A stretch of 64,000 bases of DNA from Paenibacillaceae bacterium GAS479 (GTDB taxonomy: Bacteria; Bacillota; Bacilli; Paenibacillales; Paenibacillaceae). A program made the position numbers and the translations under genes. Of the stretch, positions 35,875-43,602 are shown one piece after another (positions within the stretch are counted from its first letter, which is position 1; the number at the start of each line of letters is the position of its first letter). Below the pieces are notes generated by a model. That model was not told the DNA's origin. It made no database searches and worked only from the letters and a program-made list of their open reading frames with translations. Where the stretch lies: positions 1,355,501 to 1,419,500 of the forward strand of contig LT629764.1 of assembly GCA_900105225.1 (NCBI GenBank), read 5' to 3'.

Positions 35875-36876
35875 ATGACCGAAATGCAAGAACCGATGCC
35901 TGCATCGGACAAGCTTCCTGCCCGCTCCGTAGATGCGATCGAAGAGCTGAGCGGCACCCATCCCGGCAAACGCCGGGCCCATGCCCGAGGTATTTGCGCC
36001 AAAGGCGTGTTCACTCCATCCGGCCAAGCGGCTCAATTAACCTTCGCCGCACATCTTCAGCAGACTCCTTGTGAAGCCATCATTCGCTTTTCCAACAGCG
36101 CGGCCGACCCGGCGTCACGGGATTTGATGTCTCCGGCCAAGGGAATGGCTGTGCAATTTCAGCTGCCCGGTGGGCAGGCTGCACGGGGTGCACCGGACGT
36201 GCTTGGGGCACCGGACGTACATGGAGCACGCGGCGAAAAACCTGTGATATCAGCTGTTACTGCACCTGTTTTCGTAGCGCGGACACCGGAGTCCTTTCTG
36301 GAAATGATGCTTGCCGCGAGGGATATGACCCGCCGAGGCGATTCCATTAAGGACAGGCTAAAGGGCATGCTGCAGCTGTTTCCCCATGCCGCTGAAGCGC
36401 TGACGGCTATATCATCGCTCAAGCCACCTGCGAGCTTCGCCTCTGTACCTTACTATTCCATCCATGCTTTTTACTTTGTGGATGCGAATGGCCGCAGACG
36501 TCCGGTGAAATACGAGTGGGTTCCAGATGCTGAAGAAGCTCATTTACCGCTGATTAAGGCGGCCGTCAGCTCTAAAGACTACCTTGAGGATGAGCTGCGC
36601 GAGCGCCTCGACGCTTCTCCAATTGGCTTCACGCTCCGGCTGACGCTGGGCGAGGAGTGGGACCCTGTCGACGATTCCACTTCACGTTGGCCAAGTAACC
36701 GTGAAACGCTCGAAGCCGGGCATCTGTTCATTCATGAACTGATTGAGGAGCCGGACGGACTCGTCATGGACCCGACCGTCACCGGCGCGGGCATCGAACT
36801 TACTCCCGATCCGATTCTAAACTTCCGTCATGACGCCTATGCTGTCAGCTTTGAACGGAGACAAAAGGGCATTTGA
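35875..36876 (+). CDS. SrpA-type catalase-related heme peroxidase
   Basis: Minimal catalase-fold protein of 333 residues, the length of the SrpA/YfeX-independent small catalase family. The distal His lies in RRAHARGICAKGVF, the core is AIIRFSNSAADPASRDLMSPAKGMAVQFQ, and the proximal Tyr is in NFRHDAYAVSFERR, where the catalase motif RxxxY is kept. The ATG at 35875 is preceded by AAAGGAGC; the open frame begins 14 codons earlier without a site. Members have peroxidase and weak catalase activity; substrates are unknown. There is no signal peptide. The gene is monocistronic with a terminator at 36916. Confidence 0.88.
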   Translation: MTEMQEPMPASDKLPARSVDAIEELSGTHPGKRRAHARGICAKGVFTPSGQAAQLTFAAHLQQTPCEAIIRFSNSAADPASRDLMSPAKGMAVQFQLPGGQAARGAPDVLGAPDVHGARGEKPVISAVTAPVFVARTPESFLEMMLAARDMTRRGDSIKDRLKGMLQLFPHAAEALTAISSLKPPASFASVPYYSIHAFYFVDANGRRRPVKYEWVPDAEEAHLPLIKAAVSSKDYLEDELRERLDASPIGFTLRLTLGEEWDPVDDSTSRWPSNRETLEAGHLFIHELIEEPDGLVMDPTVTGAGIELTPDPILNFRHDAYAVSFERRQKGI

Positions 36877-36915
36877 GTCGACTTATTGAACCAGCTACAG
36901 TTCATTGAATAGACT

Positions 36916-36943
36916 AAAAACGCCGGACAGAAGTCCGGCGTTT
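36916..36943 (+). terminator. Rho-independent terminator of SrpA-type gene
   Basis: Perfect stem AAACGCCGGAC / GTCCGGCGTTT with loop AGAA, 40 bases after the stop. Confidence 0.88.
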
Positions 36944-37055
36944 GGTCTGTTGAGGTTTCTTAACAGGGAAAAGCTTAATCGTTGTCGGCGGTCAGTAATT
37001 CGTGATCAGTGTGAAAATGGCCGAGCTTAGGAGCGCTTGAGTTTTGCTATAGCAT

Positions 37056-37178
37056 GGATGGATGGTCACGCTGCGGTTGGCTAGTACCTGGATGAATGGT
37101 CACACTCTGGCTCGCTGCGGTTCGCTGTAAATTGGATCGATGGTCACACTCTGGCTCGCTGCGGTTCGCTAGTATAGC
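37056..37178. repeat. 44-bp tandem array, about 2.8 units
   Basis: Units begin GGATGGATGGTCAC (37056, shortened by a deletion), GGATGAATGGTCAC (37090) and GGATCGATGGTCAC (37134). Units two and three share ACTCTGGCTCGCTGCGGTTC. The array lies directly beside copy B of the nested inverted repeat. Confidence 0.85.
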
Positions 37179-37187
37179 ACCTCCATA

Positions 37188-37373
37188 CGTAACGAAACTG
37201 AGAAGCCTTATTCCAGCGAAATCGATGGTTTTCCAGGTGTAACGAAACTGAGAGACGCTATTGAAGGTATTTTCTGGTAATATCATCATTTCTGACCCGA
37301 ATAACGCTTCTCAGTTCCGTTGCTGATTCGAGCCCGGTGTTTGAACAAGATTAAGCTCTCTCAGTTCCGTTAG
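37188..37373. repeat. nested inverted-repeat element, copy B (186 bp)
   Basis: Same four-arm arrangement and orientation as copy A. CGTAACGAAACTGAGAAG and GTAACGAAACTGAGAGAC are the forward arms, GCTTCTCAGTTCCGTTGC and GCTCTCTCAGTTCCGTTAGC the reverse arms. The inner loop TAATATCATCATTTCTGACC is identical to copy A apart from single bases. Some arm changes (GG to GA) leave pairing possible through G-T. Confidence 0.85.
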
Positions 37374-37454
37374 CTATTGCTTGAATGATCAAGTTGCTGT
37401 GCGCGATGAGAGTCTAGTTAGTGTTGAAGAGCGATGCGAAATGATTTCATAAAC

Positions 37455-37496
37455 AAACGGAGGAAGCTGAGCTTGGCTCAGCCTCCTCCCGTTTTG
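37455..37496. terminator. terminator hairpin, twin of the one at 9950
   Basis: Stem CGGAGGAAGCTGAG / CTCAGCCTCCTCCG type, followed by TTTT in one direction. It lies downstream of the small Gly-zipper gene on the minus strand and is almost identical to the hairpin beside copy A. Confidence 0.82.
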
Positions 37497-37550
37497 CTGA
37501 TGTAGCTCAATGCCACAATCTGCCCCTTGCGTCAGCCAATAATGGCAAGG

Positions 37551-37757
37551 CTAGGTTTTATTTTTGGACTGAATGGCGGCTCCGATAGCCACTCCGATGG
37601 CGATTCCAATGCCGACTCCCAATGCGATATTGTCCATTGCAACACCGATTGAAATTCCGAGCGCAGTACCGACGCTCATCCAAAGAGCGATATGATTCGT
37701 ATTTTTCGGTTTGTTGTCCTCTGGAGGGGTATTGCTGTTCTGATGATTGTTTTCCAA
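37551..37757 (-). CDS. small glycine-zipper membrane protein
   Basis: Protein of 68 residues. The first 22 are polar and Asn/Pro-rich. The rest is a glycine-zipper membrane hairpin (ALWMSVGTALGISIGVAMDN, IALGVGIGIAIGVAIGAAIQ), with G-x3-G spacing that promotes tight helix packing. It begins with TTG, preceded by GGGGAGGATTGAA. Similar small proteins are common in Bacillales near stress genes, but no function is established. The terminator at 37455 follows. Confidence 0.68.
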   Translation of the reverse strand: MENNHQNSNTPPEDNKPKNTNHIALWMSVGTALGISIGVAMDNIALGVGIGIAIGVAIGAAIQSKNKT

Positions 37758-37799
37758 TTCAATCCTCCCCTTTCAAATTAATAAAAATACGTTATTAAT

Positions 37800-38010
37800 C
37801 GTGGAAAGGTTGCAGGGTATTGGGAAGCATTGGCGAGCAGCATCAGTTGGCTTTGGTTGGCGAGAAAGCGGATTGTCAGGCAACATTAGCTGGCATTGGT
37901 TGGCATTGGTTGGCATTGGTTGGCATTGGTTGGCATTGGTTGGCGCGAAAAGCGGATTGACGGCCAACGTCAGCAAGGAACGGCGGGCGTTGGCAACGCT
38001 GACGTTATAC
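37800..38010. repeat. TTGGC-rich element with 10-bp tandem array
   Basis: Rich in TTGGC/GCCAA words. The core (37891-37944) is TGGCATTGGT repeated five times in exact tandem, plus TGGC. Flanks contain GCGGATTG twice and CAACGCTGACGTTA, echoing the element at 5800-5945. No coding frame is supported. Confidence 0.88.
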
Positions 38011-38023
38011 CCTGAAGAAGACG

Positions 38024-39004
38024 CTATTCGTATTTTAAGCCCCATTGAGCGCGAATGGCATCAAGCGTAGCCATAATATCTACAGTTTCTCCTACCGGCA
38101 TCGTGTCGCTGATCATTCGCCCTTCACGGATGGCCGTCATGCACTCCATCGCCTCGTAGACGTAACCATGAAATTCCCGTTCATCCGTTACGATGACGGG
38201 CTCTTGATCTTGTACATGCAGCTCTGCACGGTTGGACCATAGAAAGCCGGGAACGCGGATTTTGCCCTTCGTGCCGTAGATCCAGGCCTCGTTCTCCATG
38301 AACAGCTGTATCGCTCCATGCAACGAAGCTGTTCTTCCTCCTTCATACTCGAACAGCAAAGAGAACTGTTCATCCACACCTGTCTTACCGATGTTGACCG
38401 TGCTCTGAATCCGGGTCGGCTGTTCACCGAACACAAAAGAAGCGAAGGAAACAGGATAAATGCCAGCGTCGAGCAGCGTGCCGCCTCCCAACTCCTTGTT
38501 CAGCAGGCGATGCTCTGGATTCCAACCAAAATCAAAGCCGAATTCTGCCTTCAGCAGCTTGACCTCGCCGATGAGACCTTCGTCCAGCCATTGTCTTACT
38601 TTGCGGATTGGTGGCAGGAAACGTGTCCACATTGCCTCCATTATGAACACCCCTTTGGCTGCGGCAGCTGCCGCAACTTCACGGGCCTCCTCGGCGTCCA
38701 TCGTGAACGGCTTTTCACATAACACATGTTTGCCTCCAGCGATGCAATCCAGCATATTTTGCTTGTGCGCAGGATGGATCGTCCCGATATACACGATGTC
38801 TACATCCTGATCAGCAGCTAGCTCTGTAGCGCTTCCATAACTGCGTGGAATCCCATGCTTGTCAGCAAAAGCCTTCGTTTTATCCGCATTGCGGCCGGCA
38901 ACAGCCATTAAACTCGCACCAGGGACATGTTTAAGATCGTTCGCGAAGCTATCTGAAATTCCTCCGGGACCTATGATCCCCCAACGAATATCTTTGTCAC
39001 CCAT
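38024..39004 (-). CDS. Gfo/Idh/MocA family oxidoreductase
   Basis: NAD(P)-dependent dehydrogenase of 326 residues. The Rossmann motif IRWGIIGPGGISDSFANDL is at the N-terminus, then CEKPFTMDAEEA with the catalytic Lys, and LLDAGIYPVSFASFVFG in the substrate domain. The length and pattern resemble trans-1,2-dihydrobenzene-1,2-diol or D-xylose dehydrogenase-like members, so the sugar substrate is unknown. The ATG at 39004 has GGAGGCGG upstream, whereas an ATG 15 codons earlier has no site. It is monocistronic. The promoter region upstream holds a 21-bp tandem array, and the coding end runs into the TTGGC element. Confidence 0.88.
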   Translation of the reverse strand: MGDKDIRWGIIGPGGISDSFANDLKHVPGASLMAVAGRNADKTKAFADKHGIPRSYGSATELAADQDVDIVYIGTIHPAHKQNMLDCIAGGKHVLCEKPFTMDAEEAREVAAAAAAKGVFIMEAMWTRFLPPIRKVRQWLDEGLIGEVKLLKAEFGFDFGWNPEHRLLNKELGGGTLLDAGIYPVSFASFVFGEQPTRIQSTVNIGKTGVDEQFSLLFEYEGGRTASLHGAIQLFMENEAWIYGTKGKIRVPGFLWSNRAELHVQDQEPVIVTDEREFHGYVYEAMECMTAIREGRMISDTMPVGETVDIMATLDAIRAQWGLKYE

Positions 39005-39166
39005 TATGAACCGCCTCCTGTCGCGTAAAGCAGACCGGCATTCCTTCAATGCGCAATTAAGCCGATTCTGCCTTCTAAAAAACCCTATTCGCGGATTGGA
39101 CAGGAATTCCTGCCTGCTGGGCTCGTCATTCCTTGCTCGAATGCCGACTTTCGAGTTCCGAATTCA

Positions 39167-39264
39167 ATATTCGTAATTCCATATTCATAATTCTGAATCA
39201 CATATTCATAATCGCGAATCACATATTCGTACTTCCGAATCCTATATTCATATTTTCGATTCCC
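39167..39264. repeat. 21-bp tandem array, about 4.7 units
   Basis: Units of ATATTCATAATTCCGAATCAC type start at 39167 (partial), 39181, 39202, 39223 and 39244, with one to five differences. Each contains ATTC and GAAT in near-palindromic order. It lies between the 3' end of lutR and the start of the oxidoreductase gene, where that gene's promoter is expected. Confidence 0.85.
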
Positions 39265-39274
39265 AAACTCCGAA

Positions 39275-39988
39275 TCAAAGATGCCGCATTACGATCTGCT
39301 CCACATGTTCCAAATGAGCGTCCATCTCAGCAGCAGCAAGCTCAGCGTCTCCTCGCTCCACCGCCTGCAAAATAAGCCCATGAGCGTCAGCTAGCTGCCC
39401 CGCTACCTCCCGGCTTGAATACAGCTCAGCTCGGCGCACCGCACGAATCGTGCGCTCGATCGGTGCCATCAGCGACTCATAAAGCTGGACCATCATGCGA
39501 TTATGAGTCGCGTGGGCCAGAGCCAAATGGAATTCCATATCAAAGCGCTCACCGGCGAGATCGTCGCCGAGCGTCAGCCGCATGCCGTCCGACAGCTCAT
39601 GCAGTCGAGCGAGATCCGCTTCGCTGCGCTTACTCGCAGCCAGCACAACGTTCGCCAGCTCCAGTGAGCGGCGCGCCTCGAGCAGCTCCAGCAGTTCCTC
39701 GCGACTAGCTTGCGCGGCGGCGAGCAGCGGCGGCGCGCCTGCAGGATGGCGCTCCTCTAGCGGGCGCACGACGCTGCCTCCGCCCTGGCGAATGTCGATG
39801 TAGCCCATCGCCTTCAAGGCGCTTAGCGCCTCACGCATCGTGGAGCGACCTACGCCGAAACGCTCCGACAGCTCGCGCGCCGAAGGCAGCTTCTCGCCTG
39901 CAGCGACGCTGCCCTCGTCGATTAGACGGCGCAGTTGCTCCGCAATCGCCTCATAATGATTTTGCTTGCTTAGCGGTTTGACCTCCAC
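39275..39988 (-). CDS. lutR: GntR/FadR-family repressor of lactate utilisation
   Basis: Regulator of 237 residues. The N-terminal winged helix (residues 10-75: HYEAIAEQLRRLIDEGSVAAGEKLPSARELSERFGVGRSTMREALSALKAMG) is followed by an all-helical FadR C-terminal domain (FCD). In the FCD, Asp/His ligand positions (RFDMEFHLALAHATHNRMM, ADAHGLILQAVERGD) suggest metal-dependent binding of a small carboxylic acid. It starts with GTG after AAAGGGGGC. It lies directly downstream of lutC, and the FadR-type operator ahead of lutA supports repression of lutABC by L-lactate-responsive LutR. Some sequence of low complexity (long Ser/Glu helices) is normal for the family. Confidence 0.88.
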   Translation of the reverse strand: MEVKPLSKQNHYEAIAEQLRRLIDEGSVAAGEKLPSARELSERFGVGRSTMREALSALKAMGYIDIRQGGGSVVRPLEERHPAGAPPLLAAAQASREELLELLEARRSLELANVVLAASKRSEADLARLHELSDGMRLTLGDDLAGERFDMEFHLALAHATHNRMMVQLYESLMAPIERTIRAVRRAELYSSREVAGQLADAHGLILQAVERGDAELAAAEMDAHLEHVEQIVMRHL

Positions 39989-40014
39989 AGCCCAATGCCC
40001 CCTTTGCCCTCATC

Positions 40015-40962
40015 CTACCCGATGAGCAGAGCGTATACAATACCAGGCCCGTGAACCCCAATGGTCAGATCGTTCTCGATGTCTGCAGAGCGGCTCGGGC
40101 CGGATATAAAATGAATGCCCGCAGGCAATGCCGCTCGGCCCGCTTCATCTAACGGCTGCAAAACTTCCCCGAGCCGCGTCTTCAACCGATCGCGCGGGAT
40201 GATCACGAACAGCACCGTCGGGAGCAAACTGACGCTGCGACCCTTGTAAGCTGCAGACTTTACGACAACAGATGCGGTATAGGCAACGGCATGATCCGCA
40301 AGCACTACGCCAAAGTCAGCCTCCGCAGCGTGGGCGAGCCAGCGCTCGCGGTTGTTCACGGCTGCTTGGTTCGTATCCAGCCGGTCGGCCTTATTCGCGA
40401 CGCTTGCGCCTGCTTGGCTCGCATCTAGCCGCTCAGGCTCATTCGCGACGCTTGCGGCTGCTTGGCTCATAGCTAGCCGTTCAGCCTCATTCGCAGCGCT
40501 TACGCCCGGCTCGCCACCGTCCGTTACTGCTTGCTCTGCAAAGGCATCGCGGTTCCAGACGCGCACCTGCTGCTCCGGCAGCGCCGCCTCCAGGCCCAGT
40601 GCCGCAAGCTCCGGCTGGTCCTGGCGCAGCACTCGCCTCGCCTTCATATCGCGGGCTTTCGCGGCGATAAACTGACTCGCCGCCGCCATGTCCGGCAGCT
40701 GCTCCACATGTCCGCCAGCCGCCGTAAAATACTGCCGGAACCGCTCGACGCGCTCTTCCTCGCTCCATTCGAAGCTGCGCCACAGCTCTGGCGCACCACG
40801 ATGCGGCTGCTCCGGCTTCGCCAGTTGGCGAGGCCGCCCAAGCTTGGCCGCAATGCTATCCATGAACGTCCCCTGACGTTTCATGGATTTTTGCTCCAGC
40901 TCCTGTAGCCACAGGCGGCGTTGTTCCGCTGTTTCCACTGCTTTCCGTTTAATGTCCGCCAT
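40015..40962 (-). CDS. lutC: lactate utilisation protein C, with internal tandem insert
   Basis: LUD-domain subunit of the iron-sulphur L-lactate dehydrogenase complex LutABC. It has 315 residues instead of about 240. The N-terminal (RRLWLQELEQKSMKRQGTFMDSIAAKLGRPR) and C-terminal (HFISGPSRSADIENDLTIGVHGPG) parts are typical. Between them, residues about 153-200 are three 16-residue repeats of NEAERLxxSQAAASVA type encoded by exact 48-bp tandem units. The start at 40962 is nine bases after GGAAGGGAG and overlaps the end of lutB by 14 bases. The insert likely forms a surface helix or loop. Confidence 0.9.
   Translation of the reverse strand: MADIKRKAVETAEQRRLWLQELEQKSMKRQGTFMDSIAAKLGRPRQLAKPEQPHRGAPELWRSFEWSEEERVERFRQYFTAAGGHVEQLPDMAAASQFIAAKARDMKARRVLRQDQPELAALGLEAALPEQQVRVWNRDAFAEQAVTDGGEPGVSAANEAERLAMSQAAASVANEPERLDASQAGASVANKADRLDTNQAAVNNRERWLAHAAEADFGVVLADHAVAYTASVVVKSAAYKGRSVSLLPTVLFVIIPRDRLKTRLGEVLQPLDEAGRAALPAGIHFISGPSRSADIENDLTIGVHGPGIVYALLIG
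40361..40504. repeat. 3 x 48-bp in-frame tandem repeat within lutC
   Basis: Units 40361-40408, 40409-40456 and 40457-40504 differ from each other at about five to ten positions. The length is a multiple of three, so copy-number changes keep lutC in frame. Confidence 0.9.
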
Positions 40963-42697
40963 GTCCGCCATCTCCCTTCCGCTGCGCAGCCTCGCGGCTC
41001 TCACGCGCTTTCTCCTCCATACGGCGTTTCATCGCCGGGTTCATCTCCCTCAGCCCGGCCGACAACTCCTCCTCCAATGTTGCCCAGCGCTCGCGGAACG
41101 GCTGCTCTGCAAGAGTTGGCGTGACGCGGTATGTGTTCCAGCCTTTGAGCGGGCCAATGCGTGTAGATATGACGCCTTTCCGAGCGATCAGCCGCTGACC
41201 GAGTCGGCCCATCTTGAGGGCGGCTCCCATCAGCTTCGCGTTACCGGCAACGGTAGAGAAGCCCTTCATGCCGATTGTCTCCAGCGGGTTACCTCGCCCT
41301 GCTTCGACTTTGCGTCGACGCAGCGAAACAAGCATGTCATGCAGCGGGATTTTAACCGGACAAGCTTCATAACAGGCGCCGCAAAGACTCGAAGCGCTAG
41401 CGATGTCATCCCATTCGGCGACATTGCTTTTGAGGGCCGGTGTGAGCACAGCCCCGATTGGTCCGCTGTAAGTGCCGCCATAGGCGTGTCCTCCAATATG
41501 TCGGTACACCGGGCAGGCGTTCAAACAAGCTCCGCAACGAATGCAGTTGAGCAGCTCCTGGAATTCCGGGTCGCCCAGCTGGTTGGACCGGCCATTGTCG
41601 AGGATGATAATATGCATTTCCTCCGGTCCGTCCGCATCCGCACTGCGGCGAGGGCCGGAAATGCCCGACATGTATACGGTCAGCCGCTGGCCGGTAGCCG
41701 AGCGCGGCAGCAGCGTGGCCATGACCTCAAGATCCTCCCAGGAAGGAATGATCCTTTCCATTCCCATGAGCGTAATTTGCGTTTTCGGCACGGTCGTGAC
41801 CATGCGGGCGTTGCCTTCATTTTCAAACAACACCATCGAACCCGTCTCCGCTATCGCGAAGTTGCAGCCCGTCATCCCAATATCCGCTTCCAAAAACTTC
41901 TCACGCAGCTTGCGCCGCACATAACCGGCCAAAATCGTCGTGTCGGGAGAGAGTGTTTCGCCAGCGTCAGCCGAGAGCAGCTCTGCGATCTGGTAGCGAT
42001 TTTTGTGGATTGCGGGAATGATGATATGCGAAGGAGTTTCGCCAGCAAGCTGGATGATGTACTCGCCAAGATCGGTCTCAATTGCCTCAACATCGATCGA
42101 TTCCAACGCGTGGTTGAGATGCAGCTCCTCCGTTACCATCGACTTGGATTTTACGACCGAGCGTGCGCCGACCGACTCCGCGATTGCAAGGGACAGTGAG
42201 ACTGCTTCCTCCGCCGTAGCGGCAAAATGCACATGAACCCCGTTCGCCCGAGCGTTGTCGGCAAACAGATTCAAGTAATAATCCAGATGCGCGATGGTGT
42301 GCAAGCGGATCTGCCGCCCCTGCTCACGCCAAATGTCCCAGTTGCCATGGGACTCGGAAGCTTCCAGCTTCCCGTTGCGCAACCGTTCTGTCGTGAACTT
42401 AACCGCTTTGCGCAGGAACTCATCGTTCAGCGCCAGTCCCGCCCGCTCGCGGACGGTGTCGGGCTGAGCCGACGGACGCGGATGCGCGGATGCTTTGCGG
42501 ACATTTTCTCCACTTCGGCCATGCACCGCCGCACCAGTGCCGGTACCGGTACCAGCACCGATCCCGGTGCCGGCGCTTGCCGCAATGTCATCTCCGGCAA
42601 GAAAATCCGTAATCTGGCGCCCGCCCGCTCGATCTAACGACTCAGCAATCGTCGATGCTGAGGCATTGTTCCCCTTTTGCTCAGTGCGCACGCTCAT
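40949..42697 (-). CDS. lutB: lactate utilisation protein B (iron-sulphur subunit)
   Basis: Iron-sulphur electron-transfer subunit of the LutABC L-lactate oxidising complex, 582 residues. A LUD domain (about 85-380) precedes two 4Fe-4S clusters: CIRCGACLNACP and CGACYEACPVKIP. A C-terminal DUF3390-type tail follows. B. subtilis LutB has 479 residues. The surplus is mostly an N-terminal extension of about 80 residues that is low in complexity and rich in Gly, Thr and Ala (GTGIGAGTGTGTGAA). That start is supported by GGAAGGAGTG and by the ATGA overlap with the end of lutA, so the extension appears to be translated. Confidence 0.93.
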   Translation of the reverse strand: MSVRTEQKGNNASASTIAESLDRAGGRQITDFLAGDDIAASAGTGIGAGTGTGTGAAVHGRSGENVRKASAHPRPSAQPDTVRERAGLALNDEFLRKAVKFTTERLRNGKLEASESHGNWDIWREQGRQIRLHTIAHLDYYLNLFADNARANGVHVHFAATAEEAVSLSLAIAESVGARSVVKSKSMVTEELHLNHALESIDVEAIETDLGEYIIQLAGETPSHIIIPAIHKNRYQIAELLSADAGETLSPDTTILAGYVRRKLREKFLEADIGMTGCNFAIAETGSMVLFENEGNARMVTTVPKTQITLMGMERIIPSWEDLEVMATLLPRSATGQRLTVYMSGISGPRRSADADGPEEMHIIILDNGRSNQLGDPEFQELLNCIRCGACLNACPVYRHIGGHAYGGTYSGPIGAVLTPALKSNVAEWDDIASASSLCGACYEACPVKIPLHDMLVSLRRRKVEAGRGNPLETIGMKGFSTVAGNAKLMGAALKMGRLGQRLIARKGVISTRIGPLKGWNTYRVTPTLAEQPFRERWATLEEELSAGLREMNPAMKRRMEEKARESREAAQRKGDGGHGGH

Positions 42698-43422
42698 CCG
42701 ACCTTCACTCCTTCCTCAAGCAGCTCCGCCAAATGCATCACTCGCACCGGCTCGCCGCGTCGACGCAAATTACCCGCGATATTCATCAGGCAAGCCATGT
42801 CCAGGCCGACCAGCACTTCGGCTTCGGTCTCCTTAATATGGTCGGCCTTCTCCGTGACCATCGCACCGGATATATCCGCCATTTTGACAGCAAACGTACC
42901 GCCAAAGCCGCAGCAATCATCCGCAAACGGCAGCGGAACAAGCTGTAGTCCCTCCACTCCGCGCAGCAGTTGCATCGGCTCTTCCTTAATACCGAGCAGA
43001 CGGCTGCCGTGGCAGGAAGGATGGTAGGTCACTTTATGCGGAAAATGCGCCCCCAAATCCGTTACACCAAGCACTTGAACGAGGAACTGGGTGAACTCGT
43101 ACGTCTTCGCTTGCAGCTCCCGCGCCTGACGTTGCAGCTCCGGCTCATCCTTGAATAACTCCTCGTAATGATGGATCATGTACGTGCATGAACCTGAAGG
43201 GGAAACGACAAAATCGCTGTCCCGGAAGGCGCTCAGAATGGTCCGCGCCGTTTTGCGGGCATCGTCCCAATAACCGCTGTTGTAAGCAGGCTGGCCGCAG
43301 CAGGTTTGCACTTTAGGAAACTCCAACCGCACGCCTTGGCGAGCCAGAATTCGTGCCATTGCTTCCCCGACACGGGGGTAAATCGCGTCGCTCAAACAGG
43401 TGATAAACACGGATACTTTCAT
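42694..43422 (-). CDS. lutA: lactate utilisation protein A (CCG-domain subunit)
   Basis: First gene of lutABC, 242 residues. Two cysteine-rich CCG domains bind iron-sulphur or related redox centres: QTCCGQPAYNSGYW with the partner FITCLSDAIYP, and DDCCGFGGTFAVKM with the partner YHPSCHGSRL. Together with LutB and LutC it oxidises L-lactate to pyruvate in the cytoplasm or at the membrane. Its TGA overlaps the ATG of lutB. The FadR-type palindrome at 43450 and a -10 element precede it. Confidence 0.95.
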   Translation of the reverse strand: MKVSVFITCLSDAIYPRVGEAMARILARQGVRLEFPKVQTCCGQPAYNSGYWDDARKTARTILSAFRDSDFVVSPSGSCTYMIHHYEELFKDEPELQRQARELQAKTYEFTQFLVQVLGVTDLGAHFPHKVTYHPSCHGSRLLGIKEEPMQLLRGVEGLQLVPLPFADDCCGFGGTFAVKMADISGAMVTEKADHIKETEAEVLVGLDMACLMNIAGNLRRRGEPVRVMHLAELLEEGVKVG

Positions 43423-43449
43423 GAATGCACCTCTTTATAATTTATCAGG

Positions 43450-43475
43450 TTGTCAGACAAGTTGAGTTAATTATA
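43450..43475 (-). promoter_or_regulatory. lutABC promoter and FadR-family operator
   Basis: On the minus strand a TATAAT -10 (43470-43475) lies 50 bases before the lutA start. Immediately downstream is the palindrome TTGTCTGACAA (43450-43460), which fits the FadR-subfamily GntR consensus TnGTnnnACnA exactly. The position, just after the -10, is what a repressor would use, and LutR is encoded in the same cluster. Confidence 0.72.
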
Positions 43476-43527
43476 TTCAGTATACTTCAGCTTTCTTCAC
43501 CTGAATAGAGGGAAAACAGCCGCTCGC

Positions 43528-43565
43528 AACAAAAAAGAAGGGCCCGCATAGTCTGCAGCCCCATC
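43528..43565 (-). terminator. weak terminator-like hairpin
   Basis: On the minus strand GGGGCTGCA pairs with TGCGGGCCC with one mismatch and is followed by CTTCTTTTTT. It could end the transcript of the small membrane protein gene at 43603. Confidence 0.45.
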
Positions 43566-43602
43566 CTAGTATTCGCTTAGCTTACACTCTCTTCACTAAT
43601 TC

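Noticed and set aside
39167-39264. CRISPR array
   Set aside because: The 21-bp units are contiguous and lack unique spacers, and no cas genes are present. The same holds for the arrays at 37056, 37891 and 54121.
40883-42199. Plus-strand open frame of 438 codons opposite lutB/lutC
   Set aside because: Antisense to two well-recognised genes; composition is typical of an antisense frame in GC-rich DNA.
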